Under the pieces are notes generated by a model. That model did no database searches, was not told where the DNA came from, and saw only the letters and a program-made list of their open reading frames with translations. Below, one piece after another: positions 13,061 through 27,861 of a DNA stretch of 64,000 bases. Positions within the stretch are counted from its first letter, which is position 1; each line of letters starts with the position of its first letter. Source of the stretch: Limanda limanda (lineage: Eukaryota; Chordata; Actinopteri; Pleuronectiformes; Pleuronectidae); the NCBI RefSeq assembly GCF_963576545.1, contig NC_083639.1, positions 22,166,118-22,230,117 of the forward strand, written 5' to 3'. The position numbers were made by a program, and so were the translations under genes.

Positions 13061-14978
13061 GCTAAGGAAAAGGATTAACTTCAACAATCCAGTAGTCGAC
13101 AGGTGCATACATTCATTCATATAAAACTTTTATAACCTTAATAACCGGACAGTTGTCCCTGTGGAATACTGTAAGTGAAATAACCGGGTTACATGATGTA
13201 AAGATGTTTGATTAAGATTTGGATGTGGTCTTTCAGTTTGAGAAAATTACTTATTGGTTTCATATTCAGATTTTGTAAAACCCTGCGCTCACACTCAAAT
13301 TTTTGAGAGTTTAGATTTCCTGCCTGCAGCTTCAACTCTCTTCCTCACACTCACCTTTGATTCTGTGAGCACATGAAATGTCTGCTCTTGGTTTTCCCCT
13401 TTCTTCTTCTGGGCTTGGGATTTATTTTGTGAAACAAGTTGATAAAAATTACCCAACCAATAGAATGCCAGAGATCCAGACCGAGTTGAGGTGCATTATG
13501 TGGATCTTCAATGTATATCTTCCACAGGAGAAAAGCTGAAACTAGATCGCAGGAAATCTATATTTGAGTGGAAGCACGGGGTAAGTATGGGAAAAAAAAC
13601 CAGAACACCACGCTTTTGAATAAAAATAGGAAAATAACATTGTGTTGCACATCTCAACACAATTCTGTAAATAATCGACCCTTGTAGAGATGTTTCAAGA
13701 CCATTTTCAACAGTGTCGGAGGAATTTCTGCTGCTCTACACCTCTACATCCTTATTTGGCTGCAGCCTATAAATCACTGCATGTGCTTGTTCCACTGATA
13801 ACAGTATATGAGCCTGAAAACAGCTTTGTCAAACTTAACTGTAAAGAAAATCAGGAGTGTGTTATAAACACAATAACATTTGACCATTTATCTCCCAAAC
13901 ACACAATGCATACCGACCGAGTGATGAGGGCATTAGGAGATGTGGAGGCTCAGTAGTAAATTGTGATGCAGTGGACTAATAACTCTACAGTATGTGTATA
14001 TATATACAGTATATATATGTATATATTATGCGCCTTCCCTGTTATCTCTGAGATGAAGAGTTCTTCCTCAAGAAGCTTAAATCCCAAAAGATCTACAGAG
14101 CAGCTTAAGAGTTTCATTACGTTGTGTACATTTCAACACATTCAAATATACAGTACTTCCTAAGCAGTGGAAACACTTGTTTGAGGAGGGAAAGGTCACG
14201 TGCGAGAGCAGCTCATGGAGAGAAGTCAGCAGAATGATTAACATGTTCACCTGAATCACGGCGGAATAAAAGGAAATATCAACAAGCGCTGATTGTTCCA
14301 AACCACATCTGCGTTGGTGCTGTCCTCCAGCTACCACTTGGCTGTGACAGGCTGCACTGGGTGAAATGATGAATGGCTTTAATAAGGTTTCACCTCACGG
14401 TTACACCACAGGCAGATGAGACAAAACAAACATGTGTTTCTATGTGTTTTGAAGAGCATGGAGAAAACACACATGCACAGACTGGCTTTATGGCTCTTCT
14501 GTCTGCTCAGACTACTCATGGATCCCAAGCCTGTGAACTTCAAGGTCTCACATAAACTTATGATGCTAAGAGATTGTATTCAGAATTTACCAGCTGCTTT
14601 ATATCATAATAAATAATAAGTGAATAATAAATCAGAGAAGCAAGTGTCACTTTTTTCGCAAGAAATCCATTGAGACGCCTTAACAACAGCAGTAAGCATA
14701 AGCATAAACAGCAATGGTCACCATGGCTAGAAAGAAAAATAACAGAAACTACAAAAACTCCAACGATATCAAGAAAGAAAACCAAAGTCAGATGATTTAT
14801 GGAAAGGGCAATGGACAAACAACAGCAAGAAGAATGGTGCATACCTCCACCAAGTATCAACTGTCTGCCTAAATTCTATCAAAAGTCTTTGAGAAATCAG
14901 TGAAAATCTTTCAATTTTACAGATACACACACAAGTATATAAACATATATATATATATACATACACATGTATATATAA

Positions 14979-15100
<122 letters not shown>

Positions 15101-15779
15101 AAGTTAACACCCTCTAATCAAAGGTGGATGTCTCCCCGACCAGCAGCAACCACTTGTGAGTGTGAATCTGGAAACCTCTACTCAAATTCAGATCAATATT
15201 GAAACTAAACTCCTTAACCAGCACGTTATTTAACATTCAGAGACCACCCCACATGCTCTCCTGCCACTTGGCTGTCCAACACACTGTTTGAACCCCTGGC
15301 TGAGACAGACACCCGTGGTTCGAGCGGCTTGGGACCACTGCGCTCTGTAGACAGGGTTTAGCCCTGGCTGTCTCTGCACTGGCTGCCTGTGATGGTGGTT
15401 CAAACGAGGAGAAGCCTGTTCTTCATACCACATTTCTTGTTGAAAGTGTGTGCGCTGCGACTGGGTTCATAAAGTTTTAGATCAATTGGACTTCTGTAGT
15501 TCTGAAAGAGACAGTTTGCTGTCAAATAAGATTTAATGGCTGAATTATGTATTTTTCTCTGTCTGGTTTTCTGTGTTATTGTTGCTGTTAAGACCCAGGA
15601 AGGATTTCGACTGGGGAAAATCCTTTGTTGTACCTCCACCTGTAACCAGAGAGTCACTGGACCTCAGGAACGGCAATTTACTGTGGTTGTGATCGCACAA
15701 GTATCATCTGACAGTGCCCTTGCCACATTTTGTTTCAGTGAAGTACTGTAGTTGTGTCAGTGGCCACTGGTAATAATAG

Positions 15780-16040
15780 TATAGCTTTCCCCTTTGGGAG
15801 AAAGAAGCGAATGCAATCTCGCCACACCATCTCTCTGCTTTTAAGCCTCGCACACACTGCTGACATAAAACACAAATGCTCCTTTTATTACCTGGCAGTG
15901 ATTGTTTGCTGAATGGGGAATGGCCTCCAGGAACTGGCAGAGCATTCCAGAGCAGCGCTACAGTATTCCGGAGGGAGGACTGGCCATTGTGTCTCTGTTA
16001 GGTCAGCCTATCATGTGGCCCAGGAATTAAGGATGAGTTG
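15780..16040. promoter_or_regulatory. Candidate conserved non-coding block
   Basis: High-complexity sequence ('gaagcgaatgcaatctcgcc', 'ctggcagtgattgtttgctg', 'gaactggcagagcattccag') without a plausible coding frame. Inferred from texture alone to be a possible enhancer-type element. Confidence 0.25.
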
Positions 16041-19000
16041 GTAAATGGCTGGATTTGATCTGATTCTCTCTTTCAAGTCAGGTACCCACCGGGGATAACA
16101 TTCTTGCAGGTGTACAGTTTGTTTTGTAGTTAGACGGTCTAATCTCACAATGGCATGGAAGTGTGTTTATGGGACAATTTATTATACAACCTTTGATTAG
16201 ATGGCCTTATCTGCAGGAGTATTGTGATGTACTGCACCAAACCTTTCACATTATCAGGAGATGTGTTCTCATTTACCACTGGAGGTGTCTGGTCCAACAA
16301 ATAGAATGAGACCCACAGTATGATCAGCGCAGCTCTTTTCTTTTCTATGAAAGCTGTTTGTTGTGAGGTTTGTAATCTATCCAGTCTGAGAAGGATAATC
16401 CAGACAGGAGATCTGGAGACAGATGTCCATATTGAATTTATAAAATGCTATTTTAGTATTCTGAGATGATATTTAAGTTTTGTACCAAACTTTTAAACTG
16501 ACTAAATCTATAAATAAATGCTTGTGTAAACCTTTTATCAAAAATAATAGAGCAAATGACAAGGTGTGACGTGAAAGTAGCAGTTTTAGCATTTGTAAGG
16601 TCATGTTTGGTTTGGCAGCCTCATTGTTTTAACTAGTGTAGTGCCATTTTTAAACCTGCCCATTTGTAATGAAATGTTCTGTTGACCTGTGTTAATGCTC
16701 GGGAGCTACTTCAGAATGTTTCTTTGCTTTCAGAGAGTCATCCTCAACAGTTCCACAATATACTGACACTTTCTGTGCTGGATGATGTGTTTTATTAAAA
16801 TTCTATGTTGCAGACTGTGAAACCCTGAAAAGAAACTTCATGTTTATCCTACCTGGTTTATCTGCAATAAAGATATTATTGTTGATGTTCTTCATACAAA
16901 TGAAACAGTATTTGCTTTATTAGTATTTACATGTGATTTACTTAACTACAGTTTTTTTCATACATTGCATGTGAGCAGTTTCAGAGGTTTCAGCTGGATA
17001 TAAAGTATTGATGCAACATAACAAATGTTGTGATTTACTACTCAAACAAATTGTTCTTTGTCATGATGGATATCAGAACCAGCAACACCTGTGAAATCTG
17101 TGTCAGTCCGTTATGGTGAAGAAAAAGGAATGAGTGGATGATAATGATCTGAACCTGCAGTTGCTGGAATTTATGTGAGGAGGTAGAAGAAGAAATGTTT
17201 TTACTCAATCCGCAGAATGAAGGCCCCGCCCCCACTGACTGCTACAGGAGCCCCGGGACCTGATTATTAAATGTTGATTAATATTTAACATATCACTGAT
17301 TCAAGATTTCACACTGCACTTCCCTGTGCCTCTAACAACACACATGCCAAGTGTGACGCCAATAAGATGAGAAGTTTAAAAATGTGTTTCTTGTTGTAAA
17401 GATATCTTAGAATATAAGTTTTGCTGAGTGTATTATTGTTGACCTTGACCTTTGACTGATCAGGGCCAACAGTTAATTTAAGTGAATGAGAGATACCCTC
17501 TCATGTAGCTCTTCTTCATACTCACTCCCTGTCCTTATATAAGCCCCATGTCAATCAGCATCAGTTATTGAATTATCATCCTCTCTGACATCACTGGTCT
17601 GGCCAGCTGTGTTTTTCTGAGCAGAGGATGACACCAACAGACACCTCTGACCTCACGCTGAACTAGTCTCTCAGCCAATCAGGCGGCAGCAGAGGTCCGC
17701 TCCTGCCGTTAGCTAGAACTCCGAGGGCTAAACTCCAGATGGAACTTCCATCCAGATCAATAGGAAAAAAAAGGAGGAGCATCCAAAGGAGCTCCATGGA
17801 AAATATGTGTTGGTGGAGTGTCTGCTGATGCAACCTGCCAGTGCTCATGGGATACTAAAGACCTCACCTGTTAAATGTGAGGGCCACTGGATGAGCCTGT
17901 CCATTTGCTATGAAGAAAAGTATGTATCAGTGGCAGGCTGCCTGTGTCCTGACAAAGAGTCCTCCTGCCTATGGTCAGCCTGAAGGCCTCAACATAAATA
18001 TCAACTTTCCCTTCTGGAGGAGGCCTCAAGCTGTCTAAACAATGACTGAGGGGGGACAGCAACAAGCAACATGAGGCAGCCATGGGAAAGCAGGACGCAC
18101 ATCTTAGGGAGCAGGAGGAAGACTCTGCCTTTATTTTTCTTATTCCGATAAATATGAACTTAGGTCCCACATGTGGTTGCTCAACTTTTTATAGTCACCA
18201 GGTGCAGAGCTTCTCTGACTCACTACATTGTGTTATTTACATGTACACACACTGCCATAAGCCACATTAAAATGAAGACAACCTGTGATGTTTGTAGTGG
18301 TGAGGTTTGACGGTAGCAATGTGTGCAATTGAAGGATTTCAGAAGTGATTCTGTCACTAAAGTCACCACCTGACTTTCATTTAACACTCATCATCAGCTC
18401 AGTTCTGACTATTGATTGTGTGATTAATAGATGCATCTGTTCAGCTGAGATTTTAAAGTCCGCCCTGGTATAGAAATGTTAAGTCCGATGTCAGACAAGT
18501 ACACTGATAACAGATTATTCAGCATAACAGGTGTGAAAGGTGCCTTGGACCAAAATGTTGTCCACCTAACAGAGGTCTGGAGCCGAATTGAACTGAACCT
18601 TGGTTTGGTTCATTTGCAGTGTGGAAACACTAATAGACTGCAAGTTGAACAGTTTATATTACCATCAGATCGTACGCATGTCATACAGAGTGTGCTCCTT
18701 GAATTACAATGTGAAACCAAAACTCAATATGAAACCAGATCACCAAACATTTACTTTGTTTGACTCTTGTTTAGTCAGTTAAATGTCAGTACAGGTGAAC
18801 TTCAATGATAAAGCCAACAGTCGGTGTGGGTCAAAGTGCCATAACAGGCTGGTTTATTCAAGAGTTAGTGAAAAGTTGCTACAGTGGTGTGGCCCACCAG
18901 TCAGCAGGCTGGTGCACTGGAAGTATGCTATCATTCATGAGTAACAAACTATAAAACACATTAAACCCTTTTCCCAAACAGAAAACACACCAAAACTAAT

Positions 19001-21564
19001 ACCAGTGCCACACCAAACCACAAATCAACAAGTGAACTTCCACTGCACCAGCCACTCCTGTGACTGAGGGCAAACAACAGCTGTAGCACAGAAACACAAA
19101 AAGGCAGATCAATATGCTTAAAATAGAGGAAATATAAAATAAACAGCAAGTTATTTTCAGTCTAATTGCTGAACACAGTTTAAAAGTAAAATTTAGTTTC
19201 ATACCTGCACTGTCACTAATTCTGCACCTTTATGACCCTTTACAAGCAAAACAATAATATAAATAGCAAATGCTCAACACATTCAATATTTACATTAAAA
19301 TTCCAATACCTCAGGGTGCACTTGCACCCTTACATTCCCCCAACAATCACACTTTTGTGATTGAAACAAAAGTTTGTTTGCTTACCAAGGACATGTGCAC
19401 AGGCGTGATCACCAGAGCAAGAATGAATGCTGACACACACCTGTGCTCGATCGGCCTTTTAACTGCTGAGATGCTCTCCCTTGATTTGACAAATTGTGCC
19501 TGGGTCCTAGTGTCCCACTTTTACATTTGGATCAGACCTTTGATCAGACTTTCAGTTGTGAAAATGTCCTTAGACATCTTGTAGCGCCCAATGAGTCATT
19601 TATTTTCAAATGGGTCCCCATTTTTTCATAAGAATGCACATGCACGTGTATACACATGAGTTGTTTATTATCCACCTACAGGTGAGAATAACGTGTCAAA
19701 TTATCCTGCAATGCCCCAACAAAGACAGAAGAAAAGTGTGAAAACATAGATGTTGGCTATGCTGGATAAATGACTTTCAAACATAAGCCCTGCAAATGTT
19801 TTATGAGGAAGGAAATGACAGATGGATACTCAATGTGTTGCGATAATAAAGAATATCAAGTTTTACAAGAAAATTCCAAAGGCACCTTCAAGTTCATCTC
19901 AATGTCATTGCGACCTCCACACCTTGTGTTTTCTTTTCCACCTCACTAGTTGAAGGATGTGCTACACATTGACATTAATTCCTTGGTAAACTGAGCAGCT
20001 GGTGCGTTGAACAGCGAGCGTGGCTCCGAGTCCAACTCTTCTTAAGAGATTTATGTAATTGCTCTTTCAACAATAACAAGCAGTGGGCCTACACTAGCAT
20101 CACTGGTTGCAGGTCTCTTGTACAGAGGCCCATACAAACTACAAGGGAACCTCTTTCAGCTTGAAAAAGATGTTTCTGAGTGTAATTGCATTACAGATCT
20201 TCAGAGGGGTTTTGATCTCTATTTCTCTTTTTACCTCTGCCAGACTTTGTCTGAACATCAGAGGCTGCAGATGAAAGGTCACCACAGGTACAGTAATGTT
20301 GTTGTCACTATTGTTTTCTTTGCAGTATCATTATCCTGACAGCTGACATGCAAGCTGACTTTTAATGTGTCACATAAACCCACTACCTATCATAGTGCCT
20401 GGAATAGGATCAGCATAATTTTCCCAGACAGCTAGTAGTCTGGGCTGATTCTGCCTCCAAAGCATGACATCTGGCACAGAAGAGAGCTGAGATCTTTTTT
20501 TCTTCTTTCCCCTTCAGAATCCATGTCTTGTCACTTGTTGAAACTTGTTGTTTTAAAGCAACACAGCAGAGAGCTCACCAATTCAATCCTGGGCTAATGT
20601 TGCCAGCACAAATGACTAAGCCCTGCATTCATCATTATCATTCTAATCCTCAAGTTTCCATAGTTTATGGGGCTGTGCCATTGTAGTGACCTCACTGTGA
20701 ACCTCCAAACCTCAAAAGACATTTTTTATAATGCAGAGTTAAATTTGCGTCTACAGTCAACATCTGGGCAAAAAAAACTAAGTTTCTTCAACAGTGATTT
20801 GGAGCTCTATCACAGAGGTTGTTGAAGCATGCAGTTTTGGTGCAAACTCCTGAGTCATGCACGTTTACAATATGAGAGTGTCTTATCTCAGTAATTCCTC
20901 ATGAAGCTCGTAAAGATATGTACTCGATGAATGCGAGCAGAATAGTTTCCTAACTGAAGCAATGCAATCATGAAAACATACCAGTGACTGTCTGGAAGTA
21001 AAGATAACATGTGGCCAGGTCCTGCACAGGTAAGCACACCCAAGCTCCGAGAGGAAAACAAAGTTCAGACGTCTTGTCTGCTTCGGATTCTCAGGAGAAG
21101 AAGGTCGAGAGGTGACAAGAGGTCCACTGAGGCCTTGTGGAATTAAACAATTTGCGCTCTCCTACAGTAGCTACATAAAAATATTCTTACCCATTACATT
21201 TTTGCTCACATTATTGTTTCGTATATCTAATGATAAATAGATCAAATGTATACTTTTGTCCATTAATCTATACTCATCAAGGTCAAGTAATCAAACTGTG
21301 GTCAGGATCATCCTGTTCCCTTCAAATATGGTTGAGATTTGCCTACAATCTGACTGTAGTCTACCTGTGGCAAACTTTATTTACAGGACATAGTTTAGAG
21401 AAGCACACACCTGTGTGTATAAGGTCCTACAGTTCACACTTTATGTGAGGACAAAAAACAAACCATGACGTCCAAGAAACTCTGTAAACCTCAGTGAGAA
21501 AACTGTGATGAGGTAGACTGAAGATCAGAGCGAGGATATAAAACCATTTCTAAAACTGTGAGTG

Positions 21565-21965
21565 TTTCGGTACCAGCACCCTTTCTAGAGTTGACCCTCA
21601 AGCCAAACTGAGTGAACAAGCAAGAGCCTTGGACAGGCAGCTGATCAAGAACCAAGTGGTCATGTTAACAGAGCTTCGGAAACACTCCAAAAGGATGACA
21701 ATCCTAACAGCTCTTCATCAATCGGATCATTATGGTAAAGAGGATAGATGGAATCTTTGAGTAAAAGACAAATTAGTGTTTGCTTGGAGATGACTTGAAG
21801 GCAATAAAAAGGATTTTGAGAGCACAAGGAAAAATTGCTTTCTGCTCTAAAAAAAGCTTTGGGCAGAACTCCAAAAACTTTGTCTGAAGAACACCAGGTA
21901 TAAACACCAGGGCAACACTAATGTGTCTGCAGGACAAATCTCTTACTGTCCTTGAGAGACCTTTC
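21565..21965 (+). pseudogene. Degraded Tc1-like transposase fragment
   Basis: The nucleotide order follows a fish Tc1 transposase gene: 'gccaaactgagtgaacaagc', 'agagccttggacaggcagct', 'aagaaccaagtggtcatgtt', 'acagagcttcggaaacactc', 'acagctcttcatcaatcgga', and finally 'gacaaatctcttactgtcct'. These correspond to the DNA-binding half and a piece just before the third catalytic residue. The middle section with the first two Asp residues is largely deleted or unrecognisable. The reading frame is broken many times. It belongs to a different subfamily from the element at 62271-63900. Confidence 0.65.
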
Positions 21966-22129
21966 AAACGTTTCTATTGGCGTACCCCTTCAGTACTTTA
22001 TTTCAAAAGTGAAAAATGTACTTTTGGACCAATTTTGACTTTGTCATGTAGATGACAGGGAGCAGCATTATGTTTCTGTGTCTACTTACTTTATTGCCTT
22101 TTATCATATGAAAAAAATATTGCAAGAGT

Positions 22130-22705
22130 AAGACTGTACCTCACTCTGGAAGATGCCAAAAAGTTGACTCATGTTTTTGTAATTTCTTTCGTCTGGACTA
22201 CTGTAATGCACTATATTCAGGATTACCGAAAAAAAGTCCATTGATCGGCTCCAACCTTTTCAAAATTCAGCAGCCAGGGTTTTAATGAAAAATAGGAAAA
22301 TAAATCACATTAATCTGGTTTTAGCGTCTTGACACCGGCTTCCAGTATCACTGAGGATTGATTTTAGAAAAGTTTTCTCTTAATGATACAGCAACCTCAT
22401 AAATCTCTGACTGATTATCGGAATATGTTCCAAACCGTTCCCTCTGGTCTTCTACCGCGGTCTGCTCAATATCCAGAAATTAACATCAAAAAGTTTGGGG
22501 ACGCAGCTCTCTCTTGCTATGCAATTTCTTTTAACGCCATTGTCTTTATTTGATTCTTTTTCCTAGTTTTATGGGGGTTTTTTTTGTTTTACTGCTATCG
22601 TGTTTTTATTGTTCAATTTTATTACATGTCTTTGATTTAATTGCAAAGCACTTTGAGCTACATTTTATGAATGAAAGGTGCTTGGTAAATAAAATGTATT
22701 ATAAT
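22130..22705 (+). mobile_element. 5'-truncated L2/CR1-like LINE with C-terminal RT relic
   Basis: A translated stretch with 'DYCNALYSGLPKKSIDRLQ' and then 'QNSAARVLM' corresponds to the C-terminal part of L2/CR1-type reverse transcriptases. It is followed by the 'RLPVSLRIDFRKVF' motif, and further on 'SLLLPRSAQYPEI'-like residues can be traced with frame changes. The 3' end 'aaagcactttgagctacatt ... aaataaaatgtatt' is a typical LINE tail. It is inactive. Confidence 0.7.
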
Positions 22706-22709
22706 TTTA

Positions 22710-24530
22710 TGATCATTACTCTGCTTAGTGAGTAGGAGAGGTGGAGCAGCAGTTGGTTACCCAATTGGAAGCTGTGACAGATGAACTGCTTTCACACTGC
22801 ACTGAACCCCTAAACCTTTCAAGACACCTGGAGAAATTTGTTTGAATCAGGTGAACCGGACATTTACTCTGCCAGCTGCCAAATAGAGTTTGCATGAATT
22901 CTGTTTGAGCCAATATATAAATAACAAATAGATAAAGGGCTGAGACAGGCTGATACCATGGCAGAATGCAAACACAATGTGATGACATCATAACCATGTT
23001 ATCTGATGTACTGGCATTCCACAACAGTATAATAAATCCTTAATAGGCACATCGACCCAACACGAACAGTTGACCTGGTCTTACTCATTATGCTGGAGGA
23101 GTGAATCAGAAACAGCAACAGAGAACACAACTATAAACAATGGATGAAGTTCAATAGTCGTGCACAAGGATTGTGAATAAAAGTTCATAGACATGCTTCT
23201 CATTCACCAGTCACAGCATTTGAAGAGGGTTGTTTTGGATATTGGGCTGATGTGGTGTTGGTCTATCATCAGGCTGTTCATTACTCAAACTTATTTTAGC
23301 ATGACTGTCACAACTGTTTGCAGGTTCCTCCAGCTGCCCTCTCTGCTGCGGGATGATCCGCCACATTCCTCAGCTTAAATCAACTGAGAAAGGTGTGAGG
23401 TGATGAAACCATCAAGAATGAGCAAATTCTATACAGGAATCTTTGCGTCACTGAGAGCGTTCCTGCTCTCTCTCTCTATATATAAAGACTCATCTCTGCT
23501 GTTACTAACCAGAGCTGGTCATGCACTCAGCTGAAACAGGACCCACGTTGCTTTAGGCATGAGAGTTTTCTCATCGTTTAATGGCTCAATATGCTTCAAG
23601 AACTTTTTGCATCCTTTTATTTGGAGAAAAAATTATAGCTTGCTGGGCGTAAAGCAGGAAGTCGTTTGTGTAGATGATGATTGCTTATTTGTTTTTTCAT
23701 GTCAGCATGGCCACAGGGACATACCTCCCATGTCCTGTCAGTACAGTGGTTCATACGGTGCACGCCATGTGTCATTACTGCATTCTTCACACATTTTTAC
23801 AGTCAAGGGAGCAGAGGGTGTAACAGTCTGATATAAACCTGTGTAGGGACAACTCATAATTTGGTTTGCCCCACATTGTAAGCTCTAATAACAGCGTGAT
23901 CCTCCGCCATATACTCCACAAATTGGTATGAGCTGCAAGCTAACACAAGCTCGAGAATCGTTTCCAATCCTTTTAATACGTGGAGTATAATTTCAGATAC
24001 ACGCCACACATGTGGCAAAAAGGCCTGCAGGAGAAAAAAAGTGTAATTAAGTGCATCTTGATGTTATTTCCTTTGGCTTCTCTGGGATTGAGCGCTCTGT
24101 CAATCACATGAGGAAACAAAGGGGGGCCGGGACCTCCAGCAGCCACTGATCCCAGTTAGGAGATGGTTGCCATGACTACAAAATTAAAAACCCATGTAAT
24201 CCTTTAAATATAGAGTTCTATGAAGTGTTTACAGAATTTGTTTTGTCACGAATATCACAGGCACATCATGTCCACATTGTGACACTTTTACTGATTAAGT
24301 TCAGGAGATATTGTTGGCTCTCTGTACATTATGTGCATTTAAAGAGTTGTCAATTCTGAACTCACACCTCAAGATCGACTCCTTTGTGTAAGACGGGTTG
24401 AATAAACCCTAACCCTACAAAATGGAGGTAGACAGGAGGTAGACGGTTGAATCTTATTCTGCGCCGTTCACGGTCTTTGGGCAAGAACTGAACTGACCCC
24501 CAATTTTCCCCTGAGGGCTTTACAGACAGT
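22710..24530. other. No recognisable gene
   Basis: Unique-looking sequence without a domain-bearing reading frame or a repeat that I recognise. Confidence 0.4.
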
Positions 24531-24535
24531 GTTTG

Positions 24536-24680
24536 AGTGATAGACATAGTGATAGACAGTGTTGCCCATAGAGGCACTGAATGAAAGAATGGTTGAATGG
24601 CAAAACAGTACTATAAACTGTTTTGAGAGGTCATCAGGACTAGAAAAGTGATAAATAAATACAGACGATTTACCCTTCAC
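24536..24680 (+). repeat. 3' part of the SINE-like family
   Basis: The segment 'aactgttttgagaggtcatc ... gactagaaaagtg' matches the tail of the copies at 2527-2760 and 38045-38345. The tRNA-like head is absent, so it is a fragment. Confidence 0.5.
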
Positions 24681-24784
24681 AGTCTCACAGACTGTGTGCG
24701 AACAGATGAATATTGTCTGATAGTCACTGGTGGGTTAGTTGACAGAAACAAATTATATCCCGACTAAACACAAAGTGTATTTTT

Positions 24785-24935
24785 GCCTTCATCAACACTG
24801 TGCTCAAGTGTTGGCTCATTGTGGGAACTGTTGGGGTTCTCTATAAGAATTATAGGCTCTAGAGACTTTTATGTAAAGTGCCTTGAGATAATGCATGTTG
24901 TAATTTGCCGCAATACAAATAAAATTGAATTGCAG
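24785..24935 (+). repeat. LINE 3' tail
   Basis: The order 'gctcattgtgggaactgttg', 'ttctctataagaattatagg', 'atgtaaagtgccttgagata', 'caaataaaattgaattg' matches a common L2-like LINE 3' end. The same tail appears, split by a hAT insertion, at 48505-48662 and 49210-49283. Confidence 0.75.
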
Positions 24936-25224
24936 TGGGAGGATGAAAACACCCTTACCATTGTCACAACATGCTTGATTTAGGGGCCTCACATGGAGGT
25001 AGCCCAGCTGTCGCTCTGGGGTGTTACCATGCTTATTGTTTGCATGATGTGAATTCAGTAGCCCTGTATGGTGTTTCCTCTAGAAGTATACTCCAGTTAC
25101 ATGCATGGTACGGTCATGTTTGTGCTCAAGTATTGATTAAAAAACAATTATGGCAATGTCTCTGTTCAAAACTACAGAAAGTATGTAAAGAGTATAATTG
25201 CAGACAAGCAATCCATCCATAAGG

Positions 25225-25465
25225 AGCCAATTGTCATTGTCTCGCAGGGCAGACAGACAACCATTGACACTCACATTCACACCTACGGTCAATTAAGAGT
25301 CTCTAGATAACCTAACCCCAATCTGAATGTTTTTGTATTGTGGGAGGAAGCTGGAGTACCCACGCAGATAGGGTGAGAACATACAAACTCCTGGCCAAAC
25401 TGGGATTCAAACCAAGAACCTGACCATGAACAGGGATTAGTACGGTGATGCAGTGGTACCATTTG
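25225..25465. repeat. Widespread teleost dispersed repeat
   Basis: Contains in order 'ctcacattcacacctacggt', 'gggaggaagctggagtaccc', 'acgcagatagggtgagaaca' and 'gggattcaaaccaagaacct'. This block order recurs throughout teleost genomes. I do not assign it to a superfamily. A short related end ('gtaaccactgcaccaccatg') is seen at 7890-7910. Confidence 0.6.
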
Positions 25466-26169
25466 AAATGTACATCTGGGCATGTGAGTGCTGGTTTATG
25501 ATCACCTTTAGAGTTTTTGACCAGGGAATTTACAGTAATAGATTGAAAAATACTTTCTACAAAACGAAGAACCTATTGTGTTCTGTGTTAGAGCAACTGA
25601 TTCTCAGAGAAGTTCAGTCTTGAGTTTCATTATTAATCTTGCGAGTACCAACAACATTCCATTAACCTCAAATGTGTTTGGGTGGAACCAGTAATTACAC
25701 GGAAACATATCTCAAAACCTGATCAAATAAAAACAAAACTATGTGCTTGGCTCGATACCACTGGAGGTAAGCAAGGAGATTCTTTTATTAAGTTTTTTTG
25801 GTCTATTGAGCCCATCCTGTCAATTAAAAGATCTATGGACATACCTTTTAAAATCCCTTAATCCATGCATATGCAATTCAGCCAAAGCATCCTCACAGAC
25901 AATTTTATTGCATCTGTTTTACCGGTAAGACCTTCTCAGCACTCAAAAGCATTTTACGATCAGACAGCAGAAGTTTACCTCAGGGCTGTAGGTTTATCAT
26001 TATCTGGCATGCTCCAACCTCGGCCGATTTCACCAACAAATAACACATCATTCATTCAATCACTTCTCAGCCAAATTCAGATTTATTGTACAGTGTCTAA
26101 AGTGCCAGATATGAAACGTTTGATTTATGGATTGTTCAATTAAAATCTTCATAACAGCGTTTAGTTTTC

Positions 26170-26400
26170 CAGAGTATGTGTACCTTGTGTCTGGTGCATT
26201 CCTTGGCTATGATGTCATCGTTGGCACAGTTTGGACCATGATTGGCCCTCCCTGCCATAATTGTAGTTATTAAGCAGCCCCTGTCTTAAATAATCAGTGC
26301 TCTGACAAAGACTCTCCCCTGCACAAGCCAAGCATGACGCCTTCCAGCGCTGTTTGCCGTAAGGAACCAGCATTTTTCTTCATGCTGAAAGAAATATAAC
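26170..26400. promoter_or_regulatory. Candidate conserved non-coding block
   Basis: High-complexity, non-coding, non-repeat sequence ('catgattggccctccctgcc', 'ttgtagttattaagcagccc', 'cgccttccagcgctgtttgc') in AT-rich surroundings. Suggested as regulatory by texture only. Confidence 0.25.
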
Positions 26401-27861
26401 TGCACTCAATGTTTTCGGCATTAAAGAATTAGGCGTTGCATAAATTAGGTGCTGACTTTGGATCGCAGAAGAGGGTGTGGGAGGCTGCTCGCACGAGGAA
26501 CAGGGGAAGGGGTGGCAGTCGGCTCACGCAGCGAGCAGCATGGTCGTAGGTCTCTGAGTACCACCTCAGTGCAGGTGTTCACAGGTGCACTTCCCACAGA
26601 CAGACGGAGGCTGGCACCAGCAGCTCCGTACAACAAGCAGAGGCGTTCAACCCCAGGGACCTTGGCAGTTCCACACTAGTATTTATAGGAAGAACACCAT
26701 GACGCACATCATTAGTGCTTCAATGATCTGCTGTGGGTGCTGCTGAAGGATGAGTCACTCTCGTTCTTTGAGTTTAATAGAGAGTTAAAGAGTGTGAGAT
26801 TCTGTGCATTATTGCATAGTCGGACTTGAAAAAAGTGAATTGGCAGATCGAGTAATTCTGTTAATTGTCAAAAAAAGATTTGAAAGCCTAAACATGACAA
26901 TTGTTCATGTGCATTTTTTTGGGACCAATTGTTAGACTGAAGTGGCTTTTTGAATTTCTTACCTCGATCTTCGGAAAATTTGAATTGATACTGTTGTGAC
27001 ATTTTATTAATACAGAAATAAAATTTAAACATGGGTATCTGACTGTAATGAGCCATCAGCACATGTTAGCAGGTGTTCTGCAATTTAAAAAATGTACTTA
27101 TTTTAAAGTGTTTTTCCGATAGTACAATGCTATTTTGCAATTTTTAGTGTAAACTAATTCTTAATACATGCAAGAAGTCCCAACTATAAATGCATTTGAC
27201 TTATAGCAACTAGGTATCAGCTGTTGATCATAATGTTTCAACTCATTTTCTTGTGATCAAATCACTTTTTAAAACCAAACTGATCATGCATCATTGTGAT
27301 AAGAATTTACTCAAATGACAGAAACCATCTTTGGGAAAAGTGAATTTAACAAATACTTCCATGTCCAATCTGTAAACATGGAGGAGGGGGGGTTTATGAC
27401 ATATATTGCAGCCAACCCCCAGGGGGCAATCAAAAGCCTTTGGATTCATTGTTAGGGAGCCGTCATGTTGTCTATGTTTATATAGTTTATGATTTAAACT
27501 CAGCAAAAAAAAACAAGTTATAAACCATATAAAGATGAAAAAATTTACTTTAGTATTGTAGTTCCAAATGAGGTACTGTGGTAATTAGGCAGGTACCTAT
27601 GAAATTATTGAGCTATATGTGAGGGTAATAAAGGAATAACACAGGAATTCACACAGTACTTTTGGAATAACAGGACAATTACTATGATATTTGAAAAGTA
27701 CTAGTATGGTTAGAGTTAGCGTACTAGTAGTTTTGCACTTCTAAGGGAACCATCAGAGCCAAATTCTCATTATAATATTGAATCGTAATTGATGTTACTG
27801 CTCTACATATACTGTTATATAAACAGAATAAGCTCCACTATTAATCACTATTAAACGGACA